The notes under the pieces were generated by a model that worked only from the letters and a program-made list of their open reading frames with translations, searched no databases and was not told the origin of the DNA. Source: Nocardioides luti (GTDB lineage: Bacteria > Actinomycetota > Actinomycetes > Propionibacteriales > Nocardioidaceae). From it: a stretch of 64,000 bases of DNA. Location of the stretch: positions 682,001 to 746,000 of the forward strand of contig NZ_JACKXE010000001.1 in the NCBI RefSeq assembly GCF_014212315.1. Reading direction: 5' to 3'. This document shows positions 50,985-58,900 of the stretch, piece by piece (the stretch's first letter is position 1; every line of letters begins with the position of its first letter). The position numbers were made by a program, and so were the translations under genes.

Positions 50985-52061
50985 GTGACGAGCGGATGGG
51001 ACAGTGCGGGCTTCCGGGACCGCCTCCAGGCGACGCTCGACGCCTTCCTCGACGAGCAGGCCGCGCTGCTCACGCCGCTCGGTGACGACGCCGCGCGGCT
51101 GATGGCCGAGGGGCGTACGTCGGTGTCCGGCGGCAAGCGCTTCCGGGCCGCCTTCTGCTGGTGGGGCCACCGCGCCGTGGCCGACGCCGCCGGCGTGGCC
51201 GTCGACGAGGACGCCCTGCTGCGCGCCTGCGCGGCCCTCGAGCTGCTGCACGCCAGCGCGCTCGTGCACGACGACCTGATGGACGCCAGCGACACGCGCC
51301 GCGGCCGCCCGGCCGTGCACCGCAAGCTCGAGCACGACCACCGGGCCGCGGGCTGGCGCGGGGACCCCGAGCAGTACGGCGCCGCAGCGGCCATCCTGCT
51401 CGGCGACCTCCTGCTGAGCTGGTCCGAGGAGCTGCTGCGCCGCTGCGGGCTCCCCCGGGACCAGGTCGCCCCGGCCCTCGACGTCTTCGACCGCTGCCGC
51501 TCCGAGGTGATCGCCGGGCAGTTCCTCGACGTGTCCGTCCAGGCGCGCGGCCGGGCCGACGTCGACACCGCGATGACCGTGCTGCGCTACAAGTCGGCGA
51601 AGTACTCCATCGAGCGCCCCCTCCACGTCGGCGCCGCGCTCGCGGGTGCGAGCCCCGCCACGATGGCCGAGCTGACGGCGTTCGGTCTGCCGCTGGGCGA
51701 GGCCTTCCAGCTGCGCGACGACCTGCTCGGCGTCTTCGGCGACCCGGCCACCACCGGCAAGCCGGCCGGCGACGACCTGGTCGAGGGCAAGCGCACCGTG
51801 CTCGTGGCGCTCGCGCTCGACGCGGCCCCCGACGAGGAGGCCGCCCTGCTCGACCGCTCGCTGGGCCGCGACCTCGACGTGGCCGAGGTGCAGCGGCTGC
51901 GCGAGGTCATCGACGGCTCCGGCGCGCACGCGTCGGTCGAGGCCGTGATCGGCGAGCTGGCCGCGCACGCGGTCGCGGCGCTCGACCGCGCCGACCTGGA
52001 CGAGCACGCCCGGGGCGTGCTCCGCGAGCTGGCCTCGGCCGCCACCGACCGCGTCGTCTGA
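50985..52061 (+). CDS. Polyprenyl (geranylgeranyl-type) diphosphate synthase
   Basis: 358-aa trans-prenyltransferase condensing IPP with allylic diphosphates. First Asp-rich motif DDLMD (96-100); the second is DDLLG (245-249), which ends in Gly rather than Asp, as in several actinobacterial IdsA-like enzymes. GGKRFRA, LLGDLLLSWSEELL and KPAGDDLVEGKRT are the other landmarks. Corresponds in position to M. tuberculosis idsA2 next to metF. Chain length cannot be decided. Leaderless GTG 50985. Confidence 0.93.
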   Translation: MTSGWDSAGFRDRLQATLDAFLDEQAALLTPLGDDAARLMAEGRTSVSGGKRFRAAFCWWGHRAVADAAGVAVDEDALLRACAALELLHASALVHDDLMDASDTRRGRPAVHRKLEHDHRAAGWRGDPEQYGAAAAILLGDLLLSWSEELLRRCGLPRDQVAPALDVFDRCRSEVIAGQFLDVSVQARGRADVDTAMTVLRYKSAKYSIERPLHVGAALAGASPATMAELTAFGLPLGEAFQLRDDLLGVFGDPATTGKPAGDDLVEGKRTVLVALALDAAPDEEAALLDRSLGRDLDVAEVQRLREVIDGSGAHASVEAVIGELAAHAVAALDRADLDEHARGVLRELASAATDRVV

Positions 52062-52131
52062 GCACCGCCCTGCCGCACCCCGGCGGGAAACCCCCGCGAC
52101 CGCCGGCACCGGCCCGGGGCACGATGGCCCC

Positions 52132-52680
52132 ATGCCGCTGCCCACGCCCACGCTGACCACCGACCGGCTGCTGCTGCGGCCCGTCGCGGACACGGACGCC
52201 GACGACCTCTTCACGCTGCAGAGCGACGCCCACGTGCTGCGCTACTGGGACTCCCCGCCCTGGCAGGACCCCGCCCGCGCCCAGCGCTTCATCGCCACCT
52301 CCCGGGAGCTGGCCGAGGAGGGCTCCGGCGCGCGGCTCGTGCTGGAGCGCACCGAGGACGGGGCGTTCCTCGGCTGGTGCAGCCTGACCAAGTGGGACCC
52401 GGTCCACCGCTCCGCGTCGATGGGCTACTGCCTTGCGGAGTCCGCGTGGGGCCAGGGCTACGCGACCGAGGCCGGGCGGGCGGTGCTGCAGTGGGCGTTC
52501 GCCACCCTGGACCTCAACCGGGTCCAGGCCGAGACCGACACCCGCAACGTCGCCTCGCGCCGGGTGCTGGAGAAGCTCGGCTTCCGGCTCGAGGGCACGC
52601 TCCGCGAGGACTGCGTCGTGGACGGCGTGGTCTCCGACTCGTGGGTCCTAGGCCTGCTCAGGCGGGACCGGACGGCATGA
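52132..52680 (+). CDS. RimJ/RimL-type GNAT acetyltransferase
   Basis: 182-aa GNAT protein. LTTDRLLLRPVADTDADDL is the typical RimJ/RimL start; motif A is AWGQGYATEAGRAVLQWAF, then NRVQAETDTRNVASRRVLEKLGF and LEGTLRED. Such enzymes acetylate ribosomal protein N-termini or small molecules; the target is unknown. The stop codon lies 23 bases inside the end of the convergent nucleotidyltransferase gene. Confidence 0.93.
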   Translation: MPLPTPTLTTDRLLLRPVADTDADDLFTLQSDAHVLRYWDSPPWQDPARAQRFIATSRELAEEGSGARLVLERTEDGAFLGWCSLTKWDPVHRSASMGYCLAESAWGQGYATEAGRAVLQWAFATLDLNRVQAETDTRNVASRRVLEKLGFRLEGTLREDCVVDGVVSDSWVLGLLRRDRTA

Positions 52681-53329
52681 CCCACGGGTGCGCCGGGTCC
52701 AGGCGGGCCACCGTGTCGCTCAGCCACTGACGCGCCTCGGCGCCCAGCAGCGGCAGGCAGACCTCGGCGTCGACCCGGTCCTTCTCCCGCACCTGCGCGG
52801 CCTTGAACATCAGCGTCACCTCCGGCCGGGCGTAGCGCAGCCCGTCCGCGGCCACCCAGGTGACCGCCTCGAGGTCCTCGGTGTGCGCGCGGTGGCGCTT
52901 GTTGGTCCACCGCCCGTCGGCGTCCGGGGTGAACGGCACGTCCAGGACCCAGGGCGAGGAGGCGTCGCGGCGCACCCACACCTGGCTGTCCGGCCGCACG
53001 TCGGTGAACCGGCTGTCGAACGGGCGGAACCACGACTCGTCGACGTTCCACGGCGTCCAGCGGTCGCCGAGGAACACCCGGAAGGCCTCCGCGTCGCTCG
53101 ACAGGATCGAGATGTCCATGTCCTCGTGGCTCCGGGAGACACCGGTGAAGGCCTCGATGCTCCAGCCGCCGATGATCCACCAGGGCCGGTCGAAGCCGGC
53201 CATGAACTCCCCGATGGTCGTCGGGTCGAGCGGGTCCCAGCCGCCGTACCACCGGTCGAACTCCTCGGGCGGCAGGTGCGGGGCGCCCGGCGGGAGCGGG
53301 CGGGGCGGCTCGGCGGGCGGGGTCGACAT
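52658..53329 (-). CDS. Aminoglycoside/lincosamide nucleotidyltransferase-like protein
   Basis: 223-aa protein with a minimal nucleotidyltransferase fold: WWIIGGWSIEAFTGVSRSHEDMDISIL (about 54-80) contains the GG-x9-G-x(n)-D-x-D pattern of ANT(2'')- and LinB-like enzymes. Acquired resistance is not implied: chromosomal homologues are common in soil actinobacteria and the substrate is unknown. ATG 53329 is chosen because TAGAGT (53338-53343) lies 8 bases upstream and an upstream in-frame start adds a Pro/Gly/Cys stretch with no family match. Confidence 0.85.
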   Translation of the reverse strand: MSTPPAEPPRPLPPGAPHLPPEEFDRWYGGWDPLDPTTIGEFMAGFDRPWWIIGGWSIEAFTGVSRSHEDMDISILSSDAEAFRVFLGDRWTPWNVDESWFRPFDSRFTDVRPDSQVWVRRDASSPWVLDVPFTPDADGRWTNKRHRAHTEDLEAVTWVAADGLRYARPEVTLMFKAAQVREKDRVDAEVCLPLLGAEARQWLSDTVARLDPAHPWVMPSGPA

Positions 53330-53337
53330 GGTCGGGC

Positions 53338-53343
53338 ACTCTA
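53338..53343 (-). promoter_or_regulatory. -10 of leaderless nucleotidyltransferase gene
   Basis: TAGAGT on the minus strand, 8 bases before ATG 53329. Confidence 0.4.
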
Positions 53344-53381
53344 GCGGGCAGCCACCCGCCTGGGCCGGTCCGTGACCGGCC

Positions 53382-53822
53382 TCAGCCGAGGAGGGGTACG
53401 CCGGCGGGCGCGGGCCCCGCACCCCGCAGCAGCACCGCGAACGGGCCGCCCCGCTTCGCGTCGGCGCGTACCCCGAGCACGGTCAGCGCGACGGCGAACG
53501 CGCTCGGTTGGGCGGTCGCGAGCCGGCCCCAGTCGTCCCAGAGCAGCAGCGTGCCGGCCCGGTCCCCGGCGTCCACGTCGTGCAGGCAGTCGGCCAGGGC
53601 GTCGAAGTTGGCCCCGTAGTGCGCCGGGAACTCCAGCGCCTCCCCCAGCGCCGCCAGCAGGGCGGGCTTGGTCGGCGCGCCCGCACCGTCGACGTGGGCG
53701 AAGCGCCAGCCGGCCTCGTCGACCAGGCGTCGTACGTCGTCGGGCGCGGCGGTGGCCGGCGGCACCCACCGGAACACGTGCGGCTCCACGTCTCCGGCCA
53801 GCAGGTCGGCGAGCGTGCTCAT
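53382..53822 (-). CDS. Barstar-family ribonuclease inhibitor
   Basis: 146-aa barstar-like protein. The core GWRFAHVDGAGAPTKPALLA, LEFPAHYGANFDALADCLHDV and LLLWDDWGRLA shows the barstar alpha/beta fold; the acidic face D-A-L-A-D-C-L-H-D is the part that plugs the RNase active site in barnase-barstar. ATG 53822 overlaps the RNase stop by four bases (ATGA), so toxin and inhibitor are coupled. It protects the cell if the secreted RNase is retained. No export signal. Confidence 0.92.
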   Translation of the reverse strand: MSTLADLLAGDVEPHVFRWVPPATAAPDDVRRLVDEAGWRFAHVDGAGAPTKPALLAALGEALEFPAHYGANFDALADCLHDVDAGDRAGTLLLWDDWGRLATAQPSAFAVALTVLGVRADAKRGGPFAVLLRGAGPAPAGVPLLG

Positions 53823-54283
53823 CGGGCCACGATCCGGGCGAAGTGCGCGTAGTGGTCGGGGGTCCAGTACAGCTCGCCCCCGTCCCCCGCGATGATCCGC
53901 CGGGCGCCCCGGTCGTCCGAGCCGGGCGTCTCGACGGTGAACTCGCGGTAGTAGCCGCGCTCGTGGTCCGGCAGCAGCCCCTCGTAGTTGCCGAAGGTGC
54001 CGCCGTCCTCGTCGTACGGGTACGGCCCCTCGGAGCGGATCAGCGCCAGCGTGCGCGTCGCCTCGGCGGGCAGGTCCGCGATCGTGACGTAGGGCAGGCC
54101 GCTGTCGGGGTCGAGGCCGGTGGCACCCCCGCTCGGGAGCGTCTGCTGCTGCGAGGTGCCGCCCGGATCGTCGGCGTGGGTCGCGCCGTCGTCGCCGGAC
54201 TGCACCCACCACACCAGCACCGCGACGAGCGCGGTGACGACCAGCCCGACGACCTGTCGACGGCTGGTCCGGGTGGTGCTCAT
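53819..54283 (-). CDS. Secreted ribonuclease of the barnase/RNase Sa family
   Basis: 154-aa protein. An N-terminal signal or anchor helix (about 10-28, VVGLVVTALVAVLVWWVQ) precedes a mature domain with the microbial RNase catalytic pattern: E114 in YREFTV, R128 in RGARRII and H144 in PDHYAHF, matching barnase Glu73, Arg87 and His102. FGNYEGLLP is the usual N-terminal core motif. No lipobox Cys and no clear AxA cleavage site were found, so it may stay membrane-anchored. ATG 54283; the Rv2175c-like stop is 4 bases upstream. Confidence 0.93.
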   Translation of the reverse strand: MSTTRTSRRQVVGLVVTALVAVLVWWVQSGDDGATHADDPGGTSQQQTLPSGGATGLDPDSGLPYVTIADLPAEATRTLALIRSEGPYPYDEDGGTFGNYEGLLPDHERGYYREFTVETPGSDDRGARRIIAGDGGELYWTPDHYAHFARIVAR

Positions 54284-54287
54284 CGGC

Positions 54288-54701
54288 TCAGAGGGCCATC
54301 GCCTGGGCGCGGCGCTTGACCTCGGAGCCGCGGTTCTCGCGCAGCGCGTCGATCGGGCGGCCCGGGAGCTCGAGGTCGGTGAACAGCCACGCGATGCACT
54401 CGCGGTCGGTGTAGTGGCCGTCGTGCAGCATCGTCAGCAGACCGGGCAGGCCCTTGACGACGAGGCCGTCCTGGATGAAGTCGGCCGGCACCTGCTGGCC
54501 GGCACCCTCGCGCGGGACCGCGGCGGCGAGCTCGTGCTCGCGGATCATCGTGCGGACCTTGGCGACGGTCACGCCGAGCTCGCGGGCGGCCTCGGCCCAG
54601 TCGATCCAGTCCGGGATCAGGGCGCCGAGGTCGACCTCGGGCGCGTCGGACCCTGCTCCGGACCCGGCGTCGGGCTGCTCGACAGACGGGGAGTCACTCA
54701 T
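54288..54701 (-). CDS. Rv2175c-like DNA-binding protein
   Basis: 137-aa protein. A disordered N-terminus (about 1-25) is followed by a winged helix-turn-helix (PDWIDWAEAARELGVTVAKV, then RTMIREHELAAAV) and a C-terminal Rv2175c-type domain (FIQDGLVVKGLPGLLTMLHD, then LPGRPIDALRENRGSEVKRRAQ). In M. tuberculosis Rv2175c is a DNA-binding substrate of the kinase PknL and is its neighbour; here a pknL-like kinase is 1 kb away on the other strand. ATG 54701 has GGAAGAG at 8 bases. Confidence 0.92.
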   Translation of the reverse strand: MSDSPSVEQPDAGSGAGSDAPEVDLGALIPDWIDWAEAARELGVTVAKVRTMIREHELAAAVPREGAGQQVPADFIQDGLVVKGLPGLLTMLHDGHYTDRECIAWLFTDLELPGRPIDALRENRGSEVKRRAQAMAL

Positions 54702-54787
54702 GGACCCAACTCTTCCACCTGCCCGGTCAGGTGCGAAACCCGTGCCGTCCGCACCGGCCCGTGCGACACGCCTGCCCCACCGTCCAC

Positions 54788-54816
54788 TTGAGTCACAGCG
54801 CCGATCCGCCTAGCGT
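54788..54816 (+). promoter_or_regulatory. Sigma-70-type promoter of LysM/SLT gene
   Basis: TTGAGT (54788-54793) and TAGCGT (54811-54816) with a 17-base spacer: the best canonical promoter in the window. The start site near 54823 gives a leader of about 37 bases before GTG 54860. An ATG at 54819 just after the -10 is out of frame. Confidence 0.7.
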
Positions 54817-54859
54817 CGATGGCTTTCCTGCGCTCGATCCCCCACGTCAGGAGCTCCTC

Positions 54860-55648
54860 GTGCACCGGTCCCATGCCATGCCCCGCCCCACGTCCCGTCT
54901 CGTCCCCCGTCTCGCCACCGGCCTCGTCGGCGCGGCGCTCGCCGCGTCCGGCGTGCTGGCCGCCCCCGCCCAGGCCGCCGACGGGGCAGCCGACGGGGCC
55001 GACCGGCGGATCGTCGAGCACCGCGTCCGCGCCGGGGAGACCGCGACCTCGCTGGCGGTCCGCTTCCACGCCTGGACCGACGAGCTGGTCGCCCGCAACC
55101 ACCTGGGGCGGCACGCCGCCCTGCAGGTCGGCCAGGTGATCGAGATCCCGGTCGTCGTGTCGGCCACCCGCGGGCACCACCACCGGCACCACGGGCCCGC
55201 GACCCAACCGCCCGCCGCGAGCCCGGATCCCGTGGTCCCCGGGCGCGAGCGCGTCCGCCGGGTCGTCGCGCGCACCGCCGTACGCCAGGGGCTGGACCCG
55301 CAGCTCGCGCTCGCCGTCGCCTGGCAGGAGTCGGGCTGGCGGATGGGCGTGCGCTCCGACGCCGGTGCGATCGGCGCCCTGCAGGTGCTGCCCGGGACCG
55401 GCCGCTGGATGGAGCTGTACGCCGGCCGCCCGCTCGACCTGCGGACGCTGGCCGACAACGCCTACGCCGGCACCCGGCTGCTCGCGCTGCTCCAGGACGA
55501 GACCTCGAGCACCCGGCGGGCCGTGGCGGCGTACTACCAGGGCCTCGGCGCGGTCCGCCGCCACGGGCTCTTCGACGAGTCGCGGCCCTACGTGCGCAGC
55601 GTCCTGGCGATCCGGGGCAACCTCGAGGCGGGCCGGCCGCCCGCCTGA
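54860..55648 (+). CDS. Secreted LysM - lytic transglycosylase protein
   Basis: 262-aa exported wall enzyme. Signal peptide to about residue 39 (LATGLVGAALAASGVLAAPAQA, AQA-ADG cleavage), then a LysM module (VEHRVRAGETATSLAVRFHA...LQVGQVIEIPV, about 50-98), a His/Pro-rich linker and an SLT-type transglycosylase domain (about 128-255) with the catalytic Glu in VAWQESGWRMG and IGALQVLPGT. It cuts glycan strands of peptidoglycan. GTG 54860 is supported by AGGAG at 6 bases; ATG 54878 is an alternative. Located between the Rv2175c-like gene and the PASTA kinase. Confidence 0.93.
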   Translation: MHRSHAMPRPTSRLVPRLATGLVGAALAASGVLAAPAQAADGAADGADRRIVEHRVRAGETATSLAVRFHAWTDELVARNHLGRHAALQVGQVIEIPVVVSATRGHHHRHHGPATQPPAASPDPVVPGRERVRRVVARTAVRQGLDPQLALAVAWQESGWRMGVRSDAGAIGALQVLPGTGRWMELYAGRPLDLRTLADNAYAGTRLLALLQDETSSTRRAVAAYYQGLGAVRRHGLFDESRPYVRSVLAIRGNLEAGRPPA

Positions 55649-55704
55649 CCCCGGTCCGCGCCACGCCGGGGACGGCTCAGCACCACGGGCGGGGCCTCGA
55701 TCCG

Positions 55705-55710
55705 TACGAT
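55705..55710 (+). promoter_or_regulatory. -10 of PASTA kinase gene
   Basis: TACGAT, start site near 55717 and a leader of about 37 bases carrying GGAGG before GTG 55754. Confidence 0.45.
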
Positions 55711-55753
55711 TGGGGCACCGGATCCTTCCCCGTCCGGCCGCAGGAGGGTCGCT

Positions 55754-57808
55754 GTGCAGTCAGATCGGCACGCCCGTACGGGCGCTGACGCGGCCAGCAG
55801 CGACCCCATCACCGGCCGCCTGCTGGACGGGCGCTACCGCGTCGGGCCGCGCATCGCCCGCGGCGGCATGGCCAGCGTGTACGAAGCCACCGACATCCGC
55901 CTGGACCGCGTCGTCGCCGTGAAGGTGATGCACCCCGGTCTCGGCGACGACGACGAGTTCGCCGCCCGCTTCGTGCGCGAGGCGCGCGCCGCGGCCCGGC
56001 TCTCGCACCCGAACGTCGTCGCGGTCTACGACCAGGGCGACGAGGACGGCACCGTCTTCCTCGCGATGGAGCTGATCCCGGGGCACACCCTGCGCGACGT
56101 GATCCGCAAGGAGAGCCCGATGACGCCGGCGAAGGCGCTGGCCTTCCTCGAGCCCGTCCTCTCCGCCCTGGCCGCGGCGCACCGCGCCGGCCTGATCCAC
56201 CGCGACATCAAGCCCGAGAACGTCCTCATCGCCGACGACGGGCGGGTCAAGGTCGCCGACTTCGGGCTCGCCAAGGCGGTCAGCGCCGACACCCAGCACA
56301 CCGCGACCGGCGGCGTGCTCATCGGCACGGTCTCCTACCTCGCGCCCGAGCTGGTCGTCGACGGCCGGGCGGATGCCCGCGCGGACGTGTACGCCGCCGG
56401 GGTGGTGCTCTACGAGCTGCTGACCGGCACCAAGCCGCACGAGGGCGAGTCGCCGATCCAGGTCGCCTACAAGCACGTCCACGAGGACGTCCCGCCGCCC
56501 TCGGCCAAGGCGCCCGACATCCCGGCGTACGTCGACGCGCTGGTCGCCCGCGCCACCGCCCGCGACCGCGGTCTCCGCCCGGCGGACGCCGCCGTCCTCC
56601 TGCACCAGGTGCACCGGGTCTCCTCCGCGCTCGCCGACGGCGTCCGCGAGGACCCCGAGCTGACCGCCGACCTGGCGCCGTTCCTCCTGCACCCCGACAG
56701 CGGCGAGCTGGTCGCGACCGAGGAGGGCGGCCGCGGCGACACGGCCGCCGACCCGTTCGACGCGGTCGAGATGGCGGCCCTGCTCGCACCGTCGGCACCG
56801 CGGGAGCACACGACCGCGCTCGAGCGCGTCGCCGCACCGCCCCGACCTCCCGTCAGCACCCGGCCGCCCGCCGGCCCCGCCCGTCCCTCGCGCTCGCCGC
56901 GCCCGGCCCGGCCCCGCCGCTCGCGCCGCGGGCCGATCCTGCTGGTGCTGGCGCTGCTCGTCGCGGCCGCGGCCGGGGTGGGCGCGTGGTGGTTCGGCTA
57001 CGCGCGCTACACGTCCACGCCCAGCGTCATCGGCCTGGGCCAGGCGGCCGCCGAGAAGAAGATCGAGGCGACCGGCCTGACCGCGGACCTCGGCGAGACG
57101 GCGTACTCCGAGACCGTCCCCGCCGGCAAGGTCATCGACACGAACCCCGACCCCGGCGAGCGGATCCTCGACGACGGCACGGTGACGGTCGTCGTGTCGC
57201 TCGGCAAGGAGAGGTACGACGTCCCGAAGGTCGCCGGCATGACCGAGGACCAGGCGCAGGACGAGCTGCTCGGCGCGCACCTGTCCTTCGGCACCTCGAT
57301 CGGACGCTGGTCGGAGAAGGTGCCCGAGGGCACCGTGATCGGCAGCAGCCCGAAGGCCGGCCAGACGCTGCGCCCCGACGCCGCCGTCGACCTCGTCATC
57401 AGCAAGGGCCCGAAGCCCATCACGGTCCGCGACTTCACCGACAAGCCCGCCGACACCGCCACCGAGAAGCTCGAGGCGAAGGGCCTGGTCGTCGAGGTCG
57501 CCGAGGAGTCCTACTCCGACACGATCGACGAGGGCAACGTCATCTCGCAGTCGCCCTCCAGCGGCACCCTGCACCGCGGCGACACCGTCCGGATCGTCGT
57601 CTCTAAGGGCCCCGAGCTCGTCGAGGTGCCCGGCGGCCTGGTCGCCTCCGGCGTCGAGGCGGCCAAGAGCAAGCTCGAGGCGCTCGGCTTCGTCGTGGAC
57701 GTCAAGGAGTCCGACGCCTACATCGGCCTCGGCTACGTCTACAAGGTCGACCCCGGCTCCGGGTCGATGGCGCCCCGGGGCAGCACGATCACGCTGTACC
57801 TCGTCTGA
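55754..57808 (+). CDS. pknL: PASTA-domain Ser/Thr protein kinase (PknL/PknB type)
   Basis: 684-aa receptor kinase. Kinase domain about 27-285: glycine loop IARGGMASVYEA, K57, HRD catalytic loop (149-151, HRDIKPENV), DFG (169-171) and GTVSYLAPE activation end. A Pro/Arg-rich juxtamembrane stretch, one helix (about 393-413), then four extracellular PASTA repeats (roughly 425-488, 489-555, 556-620, 621-684) that bind muropeptides or lipid II. It couples wall status to division and polar growth; DivIVA and the Rv2175c-like protein are likely substrates by analogy. GTG 55754 with GGAGG at 6 bases. Named pknL from synteny; mycobacterial PknL itself lacks PASTA repeats, so a PknB-like role is possible. 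Confidence 0.93.
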   Translation: MQSDRHARTGADAASSDPITGRLLDGRYRVGPRIARGGMASVYEATDIRLDRVVAVKVMHPGLGDDDEFAARFVREARAAARLSHPNVVAVYDQGDEDGTVFLAMELIPGHTLRDVIRKESPMTPAKALAFLEPVLSALAAAHRAGLIHRDIKPENVLIADDGRVKVADFGLAKAVSADTQHTATGGVLIGTVSYLAPELVVDGRADARADVYAAGVVLYELLTGTKPHEGESPIQVAYKHVHEDVPPPSAKAPDIPAYVDALVARATARDRGLRPADAAVLLHQVHRVSSALADGVREDPELTADLAPFLLHPDSGELVATEEGGRGDTAADPFDAVEMAALLAPSAPREHTTALERVAAPPRPPVSTRPPAGPARPSRSPRPARPRRSRRGPILLVLALLVAAAAGVGAWWFGYARYTSTPSVIGLGQAAAEKKIEATGLTADLGETAYSETVPAGKVIDTNPDPGERILDDGTVTVVVSLGKERYDVPKVAGMTEDQAQDELLGAHLSFGTSIGRWSEKVPEGTVIGSSPKAGQTLRPDAAVDLVISKGPKPITVRDFTDKPADTATEKLEAKGLVVEVAEESYSDTIDEGNVISQSPSSGTLHRGDTVRIVVSKGPELVEVPGGLVASGVEAAKSKLEALGFVVDVKESDAYIGLGYVYKVDPGSGSMAPRGSTITLYLV

Positions 57809-57835
57809 GGCGGCGCTGCGGATCGGCCGGCGCGA

Positions 57836-57927
57836 GAGTTTCATCGGTCGACCGACAGAACTCGCGTCGGGCCGATGAAGTTTCACCATCCCGGCGGGAG
57901 TTTCAGCGGCCGACAGATGAAACTCCC
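57836..57927. repeat. Cluster of related palindromic elements
   Basis: Three copies of a GTTTCA(T/G)CGG core. The first has GAGTT/AACTC ends (57836-57840/57859-57863) around the perfect palindrome CGGTCGACCG (57845-57854). CCGATGAA (57872-57879) is the reverse complement of TTCATCGG in copy one. The last has 10-bp perfect arms GGGAGTTTCA (57896-57905) / TGAAACTCCC (57918-57927). Lies between pknL and the endonuclease IV gene; could be a REP-like repeat family, a terminator or both. Confidence 0.6.
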
Positions 57928-57978
57928 CCTCGGCTCGGCCAGCACCTCCTCGATGCAGGCCCGGCCACCGCGTCCGGC

Positions 57979-57984
57979 TAGCGT
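57979..57984 (+). promoter_or_regulatory. -10 of leaderless endonuclease IV gene
   Basis: TAGCGT, 7 bases before ATG 57992; no ribosome-binding site. Confidence 0.55.
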
Positions 57985-57991
57985 TTCCGCC

Positions 57992-58900
57992 ATGGTCGAC
58001 GAGGCGCTGCGCAACCCGGTCGGGACCCACGTGCCGGTCGGCAAGGGGCTCGCGACGGGGGCGCTCGCGACCGCCGTCGAGCTCGGCTGCGAGACCCTGC
58101 AGTTCTTCGTCGGCAACCCGCGCGGGTGGGCGCTGTCGGCGGGGCGGCCGGCGGAGGACCGGGCGTTCCGCGACGGGCTGGCGGCCCGCGGGATGCGGGC
58201 GTTCATCCACGCGCCGTACCTCGTGAACCTCGGCTCCCCCACGCCCGCGACCTACGAGCGGTCCGTCGCGGTCGTCGCCCACAACCTGAGGCGCGCGGTC
58301 GAGATCGGCGCGGAGGGCGTGGTGGTGCACACCGGGTCGTTCGTGGAGCCTCCGTCGGACCCGGCGGACCGGTCGGAGTCGGACGCGCGCTACGCCGCGG
58401 CGATGCGGCAGGTCCGCGAGGGGCTGCTGCCGGTCCTCGAGACGCTCGAGGGCGACGACGCCCCGTGGCTGCTGCTCGAGCCGACCGCCGGGCAGGGGCG
58501 CTCGCTGTGCGCCGGGGTCGAGGACCTGGCGCCGTACCTCGCCGCACTCGACCACCACCCCAAGGCCGGCATCTGCCTCGACACCTGCCACGTCTTCGCC
58601 GCCGGCGCGCACCTCGACGAGCCCGGGGGCGCCACCGCCACCGTCGACCGCGTCGTCGAGATCGGCGGCCCCGGCCGGCTGCGGCTCGTGCACGCGAACG
58701 ACTCGATGGACGTGCGCGGCGCCTTCAAGGACCGGCACCAGAAGATCGGCCACGGACACATCGGCGTCGACGCCTTCGGCGAGCTGCTCGCGCACCCGGC
58801 CACCGACGGGGTGCCGTTCGTGCTCGAGACGCCCGGCTCCCGCGAGGTCGGCGACGAGGGCATCGGGCTGCTGAAGCAGCTCCGGAAGGGTGCCGCGTGA
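57992..58900 (+). CDS. nfo: Deoxyribonuclease IV (AP endonuclease)
   Basis: 302-aa TIM-barrel endonuclease IV for abasic-site repair, with three Zn ligand sets: HTGSFVEP (His), EPTAGQG (Glu), CLDTCHVFAAG (Asp/His), VHANDSM and DRHQKIGHGHIG (Asp/His/His). Length is normal. The ATG at 57992 is supported by the leaderless -10; the frame is open further upstream through the palindromic repeats but that stretch is not family-like. Followed by an EamA permease with a 4-base overlap. Confidence 0.95.
   Translation: MVDEALRNPVGTHVPVGKGLATGALATAVELGCETLQFFVGNPRGWALSAGRPAEDRAFRDGLAARGMRAFIHAPYLVNLGSPTPATYERSVAVVAHNLRRAVEIGAEGVVVHTGSFVEPPSDPADRSESDARYAAAMRQVREGLLPVLETLEGDDAPWLLLEPTAGQGRSLCAGVEDLAPYLAALDHHPKAGICLDTCHVFAAGAHLDEPGGATATVDRVVEIGGPGRLRLVHANDSMDVRGAFKDRHQKIGHGHIGVDAFGELLAHPATDGVPFVLETPGSREVGDEGIGLLKQLRKGAA

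Noticed and set aside
54819..55139. ORF starting ATG 54819 right after the TAGCGT -10 (MAFLRSIPHV...)
   Set aside because: It is out of frame with the LysM/SLT gene, runs through its signal peptide and LysM coding, and has no family features.
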